A DNA stretch of 38,084 nucleotides, from contig JAGXAF010000007.1 of assembly GCA_018971675.1 (NCBI GenBank), positions 1 through 38,084 on the forward strand, read 5' to 3'. Source of the DNA: Bradyrhizobium sp. (lineage in GTDB: Bacteria > Pseudomonadota > Alphaproteobacteria > Rhizobiales > Xanthobacteraceae). Below the pieces are notes generated by a model that ran no database searches, was not told where the DNA came from, and saw nothing but the letters and a program-made list of their open reading frames with translations. Position numbers and translations under genes: made by a program. Shown here piece after piece: positions 26,474-33,549 of the stretch (within the stretch, counting starts at the first letter, position 1; each line of letters starts with the position of its first letter).

Positions 26474-26724
26474 CCCGGGCCGAATGCCTTGAAGGTGATG
26501 ATGGTGTGGGTGTCCAGGATGCCGGGGATGACCTGCACCTTCTCGTTGATGAAGTGGCCGATATCGGTGTCGTTATCGACGTAGAATTTGACCAGCAGAT
26601 CGTAATCGCCCGCAGTCGAGTAGATCTCCGAGGCGATCTCGGCTTCGGCCAGTGCATTGGCGACGGCATAGGACTGGCCTAGCTTGCATTTGAACTGGAC
26701 GAAAAAAGGAACCATCGTTGTCAT
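26470..26724 (-). CDS. Small Lrp/AsnC ligand-binding (RAM) domain protein without DNA-binding domain
   Basis: The 84-residue protein matches the dimeric alpha-beta barrel effector domain of Lrp/AsnC regulators, with VPFFVQFKCKLGQSYAVANAL, SEIYSTAGDYDLLVKFYVD and VIPGILDTHTIITFKAF. The helix-turn-helix half is absent. Stand-alone RAM proteins exist as amino-acid-sensing or assembly modules, and some modulate full-length Lrp proteins. The start at 26724 begins MTTMVPF; the second Met three codons later is an alternative start. Its stop codon lies in the repeat between it and the CoxL-like gene. It is divergent from thiD, with 97 bases between. Confidence 0.87.
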   Translation of the reverse strand: MTTMVPFFVQFKCKLGQSYAVANALAEAEIASEIYSTAGDYDLLVKFYVDNDTDIGHFINEKVQVIPGILDTHTIITFKAFGPG

Positions 26725-26821
26725 CTCCGAAGGGCGCCGCCCGGATCGTCAATAGAGCAAAGTTCAGCGGGTTATGGCAAGCGAACTTGCTGTCAAGAAC
26801 ATGCCGCGATAGGACAGAAAC

Positions 26822-27664
26822 ATGACCCCGTCAGGTCGCGCTGAAATGGCTGCGGGTGGGGCCGTGACGATCCCGGTCGCGCTCACGATTGCCGGCTCGG
26901 ATTGCTCGGGCGGCGCCGGTGTGCAGGCGGACCTCAAGACGTTCGCGGCGCTCGGGGTCTATGGCGCTTCCGTTATCACGGCGCTGACCGCGCAGAACAC
27001 CACCGGCATCAGCGGCCTCCATGAGGTGCCTGCCGATTTCGTCACTGCGCAGATCGATGCCGTATTTGGCGATCTCGAGATCAAGGCCGTCAAGATCGGG
27101 ATGGTGGCGCGGCGCGCGGCCATCGAGGCCATCGCTGCCGGGCTTTCGCGCTGGTCGCCGAAACACATCGTGCTCGATCCGGTGATGGTGGCGACGTCAG
27201 GCGATCAACTGCTGGCGAGCGAGGCGGTGGCGAGTTTGAGAACCAGCCTGATCCCGCGCGCTTCGCTGATCACGCCCAACCTGCCGGAGGCGGCGGCGCT
27301 TCTCGGCGAGCCGATCGCGGAAAGCGAGGCTGCGATCGCAAGCCAGGGCCGAAGGCTTTTGGCGATGGGATGCGGCGCGGTGCTGATCAAGGGCGGTCAC
27401 GGCCACGGCAGCGAGAGCATCGACTATCTCTTTGATGGCAGCGGCACGATCGCGCTCGCCGCACCGCGCATCGCCACCAGCAATACCCACGGAACGGGAT
27501 GTTCGCTGTCATCCGCGGTCGCGGCCGGTCTTGCCAGGGGCGACGGCATGGAAGCGGCGGTGCGCGCCGCGAAAGTGTGGATCAGCGCGGCGATCGCGGC
27601 GGCCGATCGACTCGGGGTCGGCCACGGCCACGGACCAGTGCACCATTTTCACGATTATTATTAA
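26822..27664 (+). CDS. thiD: Hydroxymethylpyrimidine/phosphomethylpyrimidine kinase
   Basis: This cytosolic ribokinase-fold enzyme of 280 residues phosphorylates HMP and HMP-phosphate for thiamine synthesis and salvage. PVALTIAGSDCSGGAGVQADLKTFAALGVYG and TALTAQNTTGI are textbook ThiD sequences; VLDPVMVATSGD and LITPNLPEAAALL follow; the C-terminal HGTGC (223-227) supplies the anion hole. AGGA precedes the ATG. No other thiamine gene is nearby and no TPP riboswitch was seen upstream. A repeat starts 4 bases after its stop. Confidence 0.95.
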   Translation: MTPSGRAEMAAGGAVTIPVALTIAGSDCSGGAGVQADLKTFAALGVYGASVITALTAQNTTGISGLHEVPADFVTAQIDAVFGDLEIKAVKIGMVARRAAIEAIAAGLSRWSPKHIVLDPVMVATSGDQLLASEAVASLRTSLIPRASLITPNLPEAAALLGEPIAESEAAIASQGRRLLAMGCGAVLIKGGHGHGSESIDYLFDGSGTIALAAPRIATSNTHGTGCSLSSAVAAGLARGDGMEAAVRAAKVWISAAIAAADRLGVGHGHGPVHHFHDYY

Positions 27665-27955
27665 CTGTAGCGTTTTCGAGCGAAGCATGCCCTTGGACTT
27701 GATCCGTGGGTGGCGTCCGGTTCGCGTGAAGAAAACGCGTCAAACAAAAGCTGGCGCCCGGTTCTGATTCAATCAGAATCAGGCGCGAGGCCGCCTGTCG
27801 CCTCGCTGTCGCACGCCGTTGCTATTCACGCCTGAGCAAGACAGACGTCTGATTCGTGCCCGGGCTGGTGCGGTTCGCCAGCCGAATCCGCGCCTGAACT
27901 GTCATCTCGGTGTCACGGCATGGTGCTAGGTGCTTGATAGATGGGAAGTGACCTG
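27665..27955. other. Gene-free stretch between thiD and the phosphoesterase gene
   Basis: About 290 bases. The first part is repeat copy B (27668-27788). The remainder, about 27789-27940, shows short inverted repeats such as GGCTGG..CCAGCC near 27868-27885 but no frame or RNA gene that I can support. It should contain the promoter of the phosphoesterase gene. Confidence 0.4.
27668..27788. repeat. Interspersed repeat (TAGAGCGTTTTCGAGCG family), copy B
   Basis: It starts TAGCGTTTTCGAGCGAAGCA, continues with GGACTTGATCCGTGGGTGGC, then GGTTCGCGTGAAGAAAACGC, and ends with the palindrome GTTCTGATTCAATCAGAATC. The first 46 bases match, in reverse orientation, the copy at 36448-36496 almost perfectly; the GTTCGCGTGAAGAAAACGCG part is shared with copy C at 29841-29920. 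The GCGTTTTC near the start and GAAAACGC in the middle can pair. Confidence 0.78.
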
Positions 27956-28753
27956 ATGAGTGAAGAAAGTCCCGAAAGGCGCTTTCGCACTTTGTTCATC
28001 TCCGATGTCCATCTCGGAGCCCGCGGCTCGCAGGCCGAACGTTTGCTCGACTTCCTCCGCAGCCATGACGCCGATACCATTTATCTCGTTGGCGATATCG
28101 TCGATGGCTGGGCGCTCAAGTCCGGCTGGTACTGGCCGCAATCGCACAATGACTTCGTGCAGAAGGTGCTGCGCAAGGCGCGCAAGGGCGCCAAGATCGT
28201 CTACGTTCCCGGCAATCACGACGAGTTCCTCAGGAACTATTACGGCACGCATTTCGGCGGCATCGACGTCGTCGAGAACACCATCCATATCGGCGTCGAT
28301 GGCCGCCGCTATCTGGTGATACACGGCGATATCTTCGATCTCGTGGTGCAGAACGCGCGCTGGCTCGCCCATCTCGGCGACAAGGCCTATGATTTCGCGA
28401 TCCAGATGAACCGGCTGGTCAATTTCTTCCGCCGCGCGTTCGGCGTGCCCTACTGGTCGTTGTCGCAATGGGCCAAGCTGAAGGTGAAGAATGCCGTCAA
28501 CTATATCGGCGCTTTTGAACAGACGCTGGCCGCCGAAGCACGGCGCCACGGCGCCGACGGCGTGATTTGCGGCCACATCCATTACGCCACCATCCGCGAC
28601 GAGCACGGTATCCGCTACATGAATTGCGGCGACTGGGTGGAAAGCTGCACCGCGCTGGCCGAGCATGAAGATGGCCGCTTTGAAATCATCACCTGGACCG
28701 ATCCGCTGCGGCGGGCCGCGCCGGTCGCTCGCGTGACCGCGCGCGCGGCCTGA
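27956..28753 (+). CDS. Calcineurin-like metallophosphoesterase, LpxH-like UDP-2,3-diacylglucosamine diphosphatase
   Basis: The 265-residue protein carries the full binuclear-metal set: DVH (Asp17, His19), GD (Asp47), GNHD (87-89), the histidine of VIHGD (His123) and GHIH (206-209). FLRNYYGTHFGG and NAVNYIGAFEQTLA fit the LpxH-related subfamily, whose members remove UMP from UDP-2,3-diacylglucosamine at the membrane surface during lipid A synthesis. Alphaproteobacteria usually use the unrelated LpxI for that step, so the real role of this homologue is open. ATG 27956 has GGAAG upstream; ATG 27941 would add 5 residues. It is not in an lpx operon. Confidence 0.85.
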   Translation: MSEESPERRFRTLFISDVHLGARGSQAERLLDFLRSHDADTIYLVGDIVDGWALKSGWYWPQSHNDFVQKVLRKARKGAKIVYVPGNHDEFLRNYYGTHFGGIDVVENTIHIGVDGRRYLVIHGDIFDLVVQNARWLAHLGDKAYDFAIQMNRLVNFFRRAFGVPYWSLSQWAKLKVKNAVNYIGAFEQTLAAEARRHGADGVICGHIHYATIRDEHGIRYMNCGDWVESCTALAEHEDGRFEIITWTDPLRRAAPVARVTARAA

Positions 28754-28853
28754 TCCGAACCCGGTCGCGACCGACGCGCGGCAGCCGCGTTTCGTCGCCT
28801 GACCCGGTTTCCGGCACCTTGCCGATGGGGCGCAGGGCGCGATAGAAGCTCTC

Positions 28854-29843
28854 ATGCCCCGATCGCAAAATCTGCCCGTCGCTCCGTCCGATATCGACGC
28901 CGCCGCCCAGGTCATCGCGCCCTATGCGGTGCGAACGCCGCTATTGTCGCTACCGGTTCTCGATGAACGCGCCGGCGCAAAGGTGTTTATCAAGCCTGAA
29001 CTGCTGCAGCGGACCGGATCGTTCAAGTTTCGCGGCGCTTTCAACAAGCTGTCGTCGATTCCCGCTGCGGCGCGCGGCAACGGCGTGGTGGCGTTTTCCT
29101 CCGGCAATCACGCCCAGGGCGTGGCGGCGTCGGCGCAGATCCTCAAGATGCGGGCGACCATCGTGATGCCCGGCGACGCGCCGCTTTCCAAGCGCGAGCG
29201 TACCAGGGGCTATGGCGCCGAAGTGGTGCTGTACGATCGCGATCGCGAGAATCGCGAAACCATCGCGCGCGAGATCGCCGGCAAGCGTGGCGCGATCATC
29301 GTGCCGCCCTATGACGATGCCGTGGTGATTGCGGGGCAGGGCACGGTGGGCCGGGAGATCGCCGAAGACCTGTCCGCGCTCGGCGTGACGCCGGACGTCG
29401 TGGTGGCGCCGGCATCCGGCGGCGGCCTGATCGCGGGCATTGCCATCGCGGTGAAGGCGCGGTTTCCGAACACGGCGGTGATCGTGGCCGAGCCGCAGGA
29501 CTATGACGATCACGCGCGCTCGCTGCGCGCAGGCAGGCGCGAGGCCCATCAGGCCCGCAGCCGCACCATCTGCGACGCGCTGATGGCGGAGATGCCGGGC
29601 GAGATCACGTTCGCGATCAACAGCCGGCTGCTGGCGCAGGGCGTGACCGCCTCGGACGAGGAAGTGCGGCAAGCGATGGCGTTTGCATTCCGCGAACTGA
29701 AGCTGGTGGTCGAGCCGGGTGGCGCGGTGGGCCTGGCGGCGCTTCTGGCCGGCCGCATCGATGCGCGCGGCAAGAATGTCGTGATCGTATTGTCCGGCGG
29801 CAATGTCGATGCCGATCTGTTCGCCAGGCTGATCGCCGCATAG
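28854..29843 (+). CDS. Threonine/serine dehydratase family protein (PLP, fold type II)
   Basis: The 329-residue PLP enzyme has the Schiff-base lysine in TGSFKFRGAFNK (Lys58), the SSGNHAQGVA loop and the phosphate-binding ASGGGLIAG at about residues 186-194. It lacks the C-terminal ACT regulatory domain of biosynthetic IlvA, so it looks like a catabolic threonine or serine deaminase, a hydroxyaspartate ammonia-lyase or a serine racemase. VVEPGGAVGLAALL and VVIVLSGGNVD are typical C-terminal sequences. Its stop codon TAG is the first triplet of repeat copy C. It faces the unknown acidic-protein gene. Confidence 0.9.
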   Translation: MPRSQNLPVAPSDIDAAAQVIAPYAVRTPLLSLPVLDERAGAKVFIKPELLQRTGSFKFRGAFNKLSSIPAAARGNGVVAFSSGNHAQGVAASAQILKMRATIVMPGDAPLSKRERTRGYGAEVVLYDRDRENRETIAREIAGKRGAIIVPPYDDAVVIAGQGTVGREIAEDLSALGVTPDVVVAPASGGGLIAGIAIAVKARFPNTAVIVAEPQDYDDHARSLRAGRREAHQARSRTICDALMAEMPGEITFAINSRLLAQGVTASDEEVRQAMAFAFRELKLVVEPGGAVGLAALLAGRIDARGKNVVIVLSGGNVDADLFARLIAA

Positions 29844-29920
29844 CGTTTTCGAGCGAAGTGGACTCCCGGTTCGCGTGAAGAAAACGCGTCAAAACAAAAA
29901 CCAGAGCGCGGTTCTGATCA
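29841..29920. repeat. Interspersed repeat (TAGAGCGTTTTCGAGCG family), short copy C
   Basis: It begins TAGCGTTTTCGAGCGAAG, then has GGTTCGCGTGAAGAAAACGC and AAAACAAAAACCAGAGCGCG, and ends in GGTTCTGATCA. It lacks the GGACTTGATCC module of copies B and D. The left TAG is the stop of the dehydratase gene, and the TGATCAGAACC at the right end, read on the minus strand, gives the TGA stop of the unknown gene. The whole intergenic region is this one element. Confidence 0.77.
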
Positions 29921-31150
29921 CGAAAACAGCGCGATCTTCTCGGCCTGGCTCAGGTTTCGGAGCGCGGCTAACGAACCGTTGGAGGCCTGCTTTCGCAGCA
30001 GTCCACTGGCGACCAACGTCGAGCCGATCGATGGTGCAGGCGCCGGCGTCGCTAAGGGCTCCGCTGGGCGTTCGGCGGGTTGAGGCGTGGCTGCAACGGA
30101 TGGATTGATCGTCGGCGCCACCGGTGCTGCAACCGCAACCTTTTCGGCTGGCGCGATCGACCTGGGCTCAACGGCCTGCGTATCCGCCTCCGGCATTTCC
30201 ATATCGTCGAAATCGGCGTGGGCGTCCGATACGTCGGGCGCGGACATTTCGGCTGCAATCAGGTCGAGCATCGCATCGTCATGCGCATCGGCCGCCGCGT
30301 CGTCCATGCCAGCGCTGGCCTCGGCGATCCCGGCGGGCATCTCTATCGCGGCGTCCGCCGCCGCTTCGGTGGCTTGCGGCGTCAGATCGGAAATTGCCGC
30401 ACCGATCTCGACGGTCTCGACATCCATTTCAGCCGCGACGTCGGCCGCTGTAACGGCGGGTTCGGCCTCCGCCGACGTGTCGATGTCGGCCTGATGGCCC
30501 GAGGCTTCAATCGGCTCGGCGGAAGCAACAGGCGCTTCATCGGATGGACCGGAAGCGGGCGCGGCCGCCGCCTCTGCTGCCGCCTGCTCAGGCGCATCGT
30601 CGCTGTCGTCGAACGCGGCAATCTGGCGGGCGATCAGGTCGAAGGCCGCGCTCAGGGCGCTGTGCGGGTCGACCGTCGCAAGCTGCCCGCAGCCTGCCTC
30701 GATCGCGCCGACTTGCGAATCGATCAGGTCGCAGATCCGGCTGTCGGCGCCGATCTCGCGCCAGCGCCAGGAGATCTCGCGGATCACGCGCGCGCCCTTG
30801 CGCACCGGCGCCAAATGCTGTTCGAGCGCGAGGTCGTCGATCGCGGAGGTTGCCGTGGCCCGCGCTTCCTGCAGCGCGGCCTTGATCGCCTCGATCGCTT
30901 CCGCGAGTTCGTTATCGGCGGCGGGGGCGGGCTCCGGCGGCTTCTGGGCGGCCAGCGACTGCTCGATCCGCTCCACCGCGTCGAGCACCATGCGGGTGTC
31001 GGCATTGCGGTTGCGCTTGGCGAATTCGCCGAGAAACCAGCGGCCCCGCGACGTCTCCATGAAGGCCTGGCTGATCGCGTCGTAGTCTTCCTCGCTCGGC
31101 TGGACCGCGCGGGCGGAGATCGGCGATAGGGCAAATGCTTCGTCGGCCAT
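29918..31150 (-). CDS. Conserved-looking acidic Ala-rich protein of unknown function
   Basis: I do not recognise a characterised family. The 410-residue protein has a compact N-terminal part (about 1-200) with ISARAVQPSEEDYDAISQAFMETSRGRWFLGEFAKRN, helical throughout and containing probable coiled-coil segments such as VERIEQSLAAQ. A long middle region (about 205-330) is very rich in Ala, Glu and Asp and is probably disordered. A short C-terminal segment, LVASGLLRKQASNGSLAALRNLSQAEKIALFS, looks conserved. No signal peptide or membrane helix is seen. MADEAF at 31150 is preferred; the frame extends 16 codons further to 31198. Its stop lies within repeat copy C. It is divergent from the MFS gene. 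Confidence 0.72.
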   Translation of the reverse strand: MADEAFALSPISARAVQPSEEDYDAISQAFMETSRGRWFLGEFAKRNRNADTRMVLDAVERIEQSLAAQKPPEPAPAADNELAEAIEAIKAALQEARATATSAIDDLALEQHLAPVRKGARVIREISWRWREIGADSRICDLIDSQVGAIEAGCGQLATVDPHSALSAAFDLIARQIAAFDDSDDAPEQAAAEAAAAPASGPSDEAPVASAEPIEASGHQADIDTSAEAEPAVTAADVAAEMDVETVEIGAAISDLTPQATEAAADAAIEMPAGIAEASAGMDDAAADAHDDAMLDLIAAEMSAPDVSDAHADFDDMEMPEADTQAVEPRSIAPAEKVAVAAPVAPTINPSVAATPQPAERPAEPLATPAPAPSIGSTLVASGLLRKQASNGSLAALRNLSQAEKIALFS

Positions 31151-31225
31151 GCGAAACTCATCGCGCAAATCACCGCGCGTTACGCTAACGATCATCACGA
31201 TATCAAGCGAATCGCAATTGAATTG

Positions 31226-32440
31226 ATGGCCGCCGAATCACAAATCCCCATCGCATCGCAAGGCGCCTCCAGGCGATTCGCGGTGCGGCTGGCGCTGTTC
31301 TATGGCGCATCATTCGGCACGCTGGGTACCCATCTGCCGTTCTTCACGGTGTGGCTGAAGGCGGTCGGGATCGACGCGTTGTGGATCGGCATCATCTCGG
31401 CGGTTCCCGCGGTAACACGGTTCACCACCCTGCCTGTGGTGACCGGCTCAGCCGAGAAGCGCTATTCGCTGCGCGGCGCACTGATCGCTACCGCCTTTCT
31501 CACGACCCTTGGCTTCTCGATTGTCGGGACCCAGCATCGGACGGCCGCCGTGTTCCTCGCCTATGCGGCGACCTGTTGCGTATGGACGCCAGTGCTGCCG
31601 CTGACCGACGCCTATGCGCTGCGCGGCGTGGCGCGCTATGGCCTCAACTACGGGCCGCTGAGGCTGTGGGGCTCGGCGGCCTTCGTGGCGGGCGCGCTGG
31701 CCTGCGGGCTACTGGTCGACATCATCGCGGCGCGGCAATTGATCTGGGTCATCGTTGCGGTTGCAGTCCTCAGCGCCACGATCAGCCTCACGCTGGAACC
31801 GCTGGATCGTGCAAATGCCAGGACTACGGCGGTACACGGCGCCAAAGCATTGTTGCGCGACAAGGGCTTCCTCGCGATCATCCTGACCTCGGCGCTGGTG
31901 CAGGGCAGTCACGCCGCCTATTACACGTTTGCTTCCATCAACTGGCAGGCTTCCGGTCTTGGGGGCCTGACCATCGCGGGGCTCTGGACGCTCGGCGTGC
32001 TCGCCGAGATCCTGGTGTTCGCGCTGTCGCCGCGATTTACGCTGGCGCCGGCGCTGCTCGTGGTGATCGGCGCGGTCAGCGCGGTGGCGCGCTGGCTGAT
32101 CTCTGCGCAGGAGCCATCGCTCGCCGTGCTTTCGGTGGTGCAACTGGCGCACGGGCTCACTTTCGGGCTGACGCAGGTCGGCACCATGAATCTGCTGCTG
32201 CGTCATGTGCCGACGCATCTGATGGCGCGCGGGCAGGGTTATCTGGCCGCATGCGCCGGCCTCGTCAGCGGCAGCGCGTCGATCGCGTCGGGCGTGGTCT
32301 ATGGACGATACGGGCAGGGCGTCTATTACGTGATGGTCGCGATGGCGCTGGCGGGCGCGATCGTGATGTGGCTGGCGCGGCATCGCCTTGCCGAGCATCC
32401 CGCCCTTGATCAGCCCCAGAGCGCGGCTTCCGGCGGATAG
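31226..32440 (+). CDS. MFS transporter (3-phenylpropionate/HcaT-like family)
   Basis: This is a 404-residue inner-membrane transporter with 12 predicted helices. FYGASFGTLGTHLPFFTVWLKAVG at the N-terminus and YGPLRLWGSAAFVAGALACG in the fourth-fifth helix region fit the MFS_1-like group that includes HcaT and LacY-related proteins. VQLAHGLTFGLTQVGTMNLL and the late ARGQGYLAACAGLVSGSAS are also family-like. It probably works by proton symport; the substrate is unknown. ATG 31226 directly follows a TTG that also opens the frame. Its 3' end overlaps that of dgcA on the other strand by about 30 bases. Confidence 0.87.
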   Translation: MAAESQIPIASQGASRRFAVRLALFYGASFGTLGTHLPFFTVWLKAVGIDALWIGIISAVPAVTRFTTLPVVTGSAEKRYSLRGALIATAFLTTLGFSIVGTQHRTAAVFLAYAATCCVWTPVLPLTDAYALRGVARYGLNYGPLRLWGSAAFVAGALACGLLVDIIAARQLIWVIVAVAVLSATISLTLEPLDRANARTTAVHGAKALLRDKGFLAIILTSALVQGSHAAYYTFASINWQASGLGGLTIAGLWTLGVLAEILVFALSPRFTLAPALLVVIGAVSAVARWLISAQEPSLAVLSVVQLAHGLTFGLTQVGTMNLLLRHVPTHLMARGQGYLAACAGLVSGSASIASGVVYGRYGQGVYYVMVAMALAGAIVMWLARHRLAEHPALDQPQSAASGG

Positions 32441-33420
32441 ACCAGGCTGCCGTCGTAGCGCAAACCGCCGTCGCGGTCGTCCTTGAGCAGCAAGGGACCA
32501 TCGAGATCGACAAACCGCGCCTGCGGTGTGAGCAGCATTGCCGGCGCCATGGCGAGCGAGGTCGCGACCATGCAGCCGACCATGATTTCAAACCCGAGCG
32601 CGCGGGCGGCATCGGCCATCGCCAGCGCTTCGGTCAGGCCGCCCGTCTTGTCGAGCTTGATGTTGACCGCGTCGTAGCGCTCGCGAAGACCCTCGAGCGT
32701 GGCGCGGTCATGCACGCTTTCGTCGGCGCAGACCGCAACAGGGCGCTTGATGCGCGCCAGCAAATCGTCGCGACCGGCGGGAAGCGGCTGCTCCACCAAA
32801 GTGACGCCGGCCTCGGCGCATGCGGCGAGGTTTTGCTCCAGGTTCTCCGCGGTCCAGGCTTCGTTGGCATCGACGATCAGTTCGGATTCGGGCGCGGCCC
32901 TGCGCACGGCGACGATCCGCGCGTCGTCGCCATCGCCGCCGAGCTTGATCTTGAGCAGAGGCCGGTGGGCCACCCTGGCGGTCGCCGCCGCCATCGCTTC
33001 CGGAGTTCCCAGCGAGATGGTGTAGGCGGTGGTGCATGCCATTGGCGCGGGCCGCCCGAGCATGGTCCAGACCCGCTCGCCCCGGATCTTGGCCGCCAGA
33101 TCGAGCAGGGCGCAGTCCAGTGCGTTACGGGCGGCGCCCGCGGGCATCAGTGCGGGCAGCGCCTCTCGCTCCACCCCCCCGCGCAGCGGCTCCCGCACCG
33201 CCTTGAGCGCGGCCAATGTGGCTTCCGGCGTCTCGCCATAGCGCGAATAGGGCACGCACTCGCCGCGCCCGGCCATGCCGCCACGGCTTATTTCCGCCAC
33301 CACCGTTACCGCCTCGGTCTTGGCGCCGCGGCTGATGGCAAAAGAGCCGGCGATCGGCCAGCGCTCGATTCGGGCATTCAGCTTGAGATTATTGCTGGAA
33401 GTGGTTTTAATGTCTGGCAA
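32410..33420 (-). CDS. dgcA: N-acetyl-D-Glu racemase DgcA / dipeptide epimerase family (enolase superfamily)
   Basis: The 336-residue enolase-superfamily enzyme shows the acid-base lysine pair KIK (Lys157, Lys159), metal ligands Asp184 in VDANEAW, Glu210 in EQPL and Asp233 in ADES, and the opposing catalytic Lys255 in NIKLDK. This is the L-Ala-D/L-Glu epimerase subgroup; the alphaproteobacterial branch is known as DgcA, an N-acetyl-D-glutamate racemase in D-Glu catabolism. The usual partner gene dgcN is not seen beside it. No in-frame ATG lies close enough upstream; TTG 33420 before PDIKTTSS is my best guess for the start. The long frame running further upstream is antisense to mlaE. It is convergent with the MFS gene, overlapping by 31 bases. 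Confidence 0.87.
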   Translation of the reverse strand: MPDIKTTSSNNLKLNARIERWPIAGSFAISRGAKTEAVTVVAEISRGGMAGRGECVPYSRYGETPEATLAALKAVREPLRGGVEREALPALMPAGAARNALDCALLDLAAKIRGERVWTMLGRPAPMACTTAYTISLGTPEAMAAATARVAHRPLLKIKLGGDGDDARIVAVRRAAPESELIVDANEAWTAENLEQNLAACAEAGVTLVEQPLPAGRDDLLARIKRPVAVCADESVHDRATLEGLRERYDAVNIKLDKTGGLTEALAMADAARALGFEIMVGCMVATSLAMAPAMLLTPQARFVDLDGPLLLKDDRDGGLRYDGSLVYPPEAALWG

Positions 33421-33549
33421 TTTCTGAACCGTATGCTTGCCCGCCGTGACCAAGTATGGCTGGGTAGGGTTCGCTTCCGCAAGGTGGTGGGGCGGGGCGG
33501 AATTTTCATTTCGATGAATCGCGGGGAAAAGGGCCGTGGGGCGGGCATC

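Noticed and set aside
26212..27788. CRISPR array or insertion sequence suggested by the repeated motif
   Set aside because: Copies are hundreds to thousands of bases apart, vary in length, have no regular spacers and encode no transposase; they are dispersed palindromic elements.
32710..33549. Upstream part of the long plus-strand frame leading into mlaE
   Set aside because: Antisense to dgcA; MlaE and STAS similarity begins only after about 33550, so the real gene starts there.
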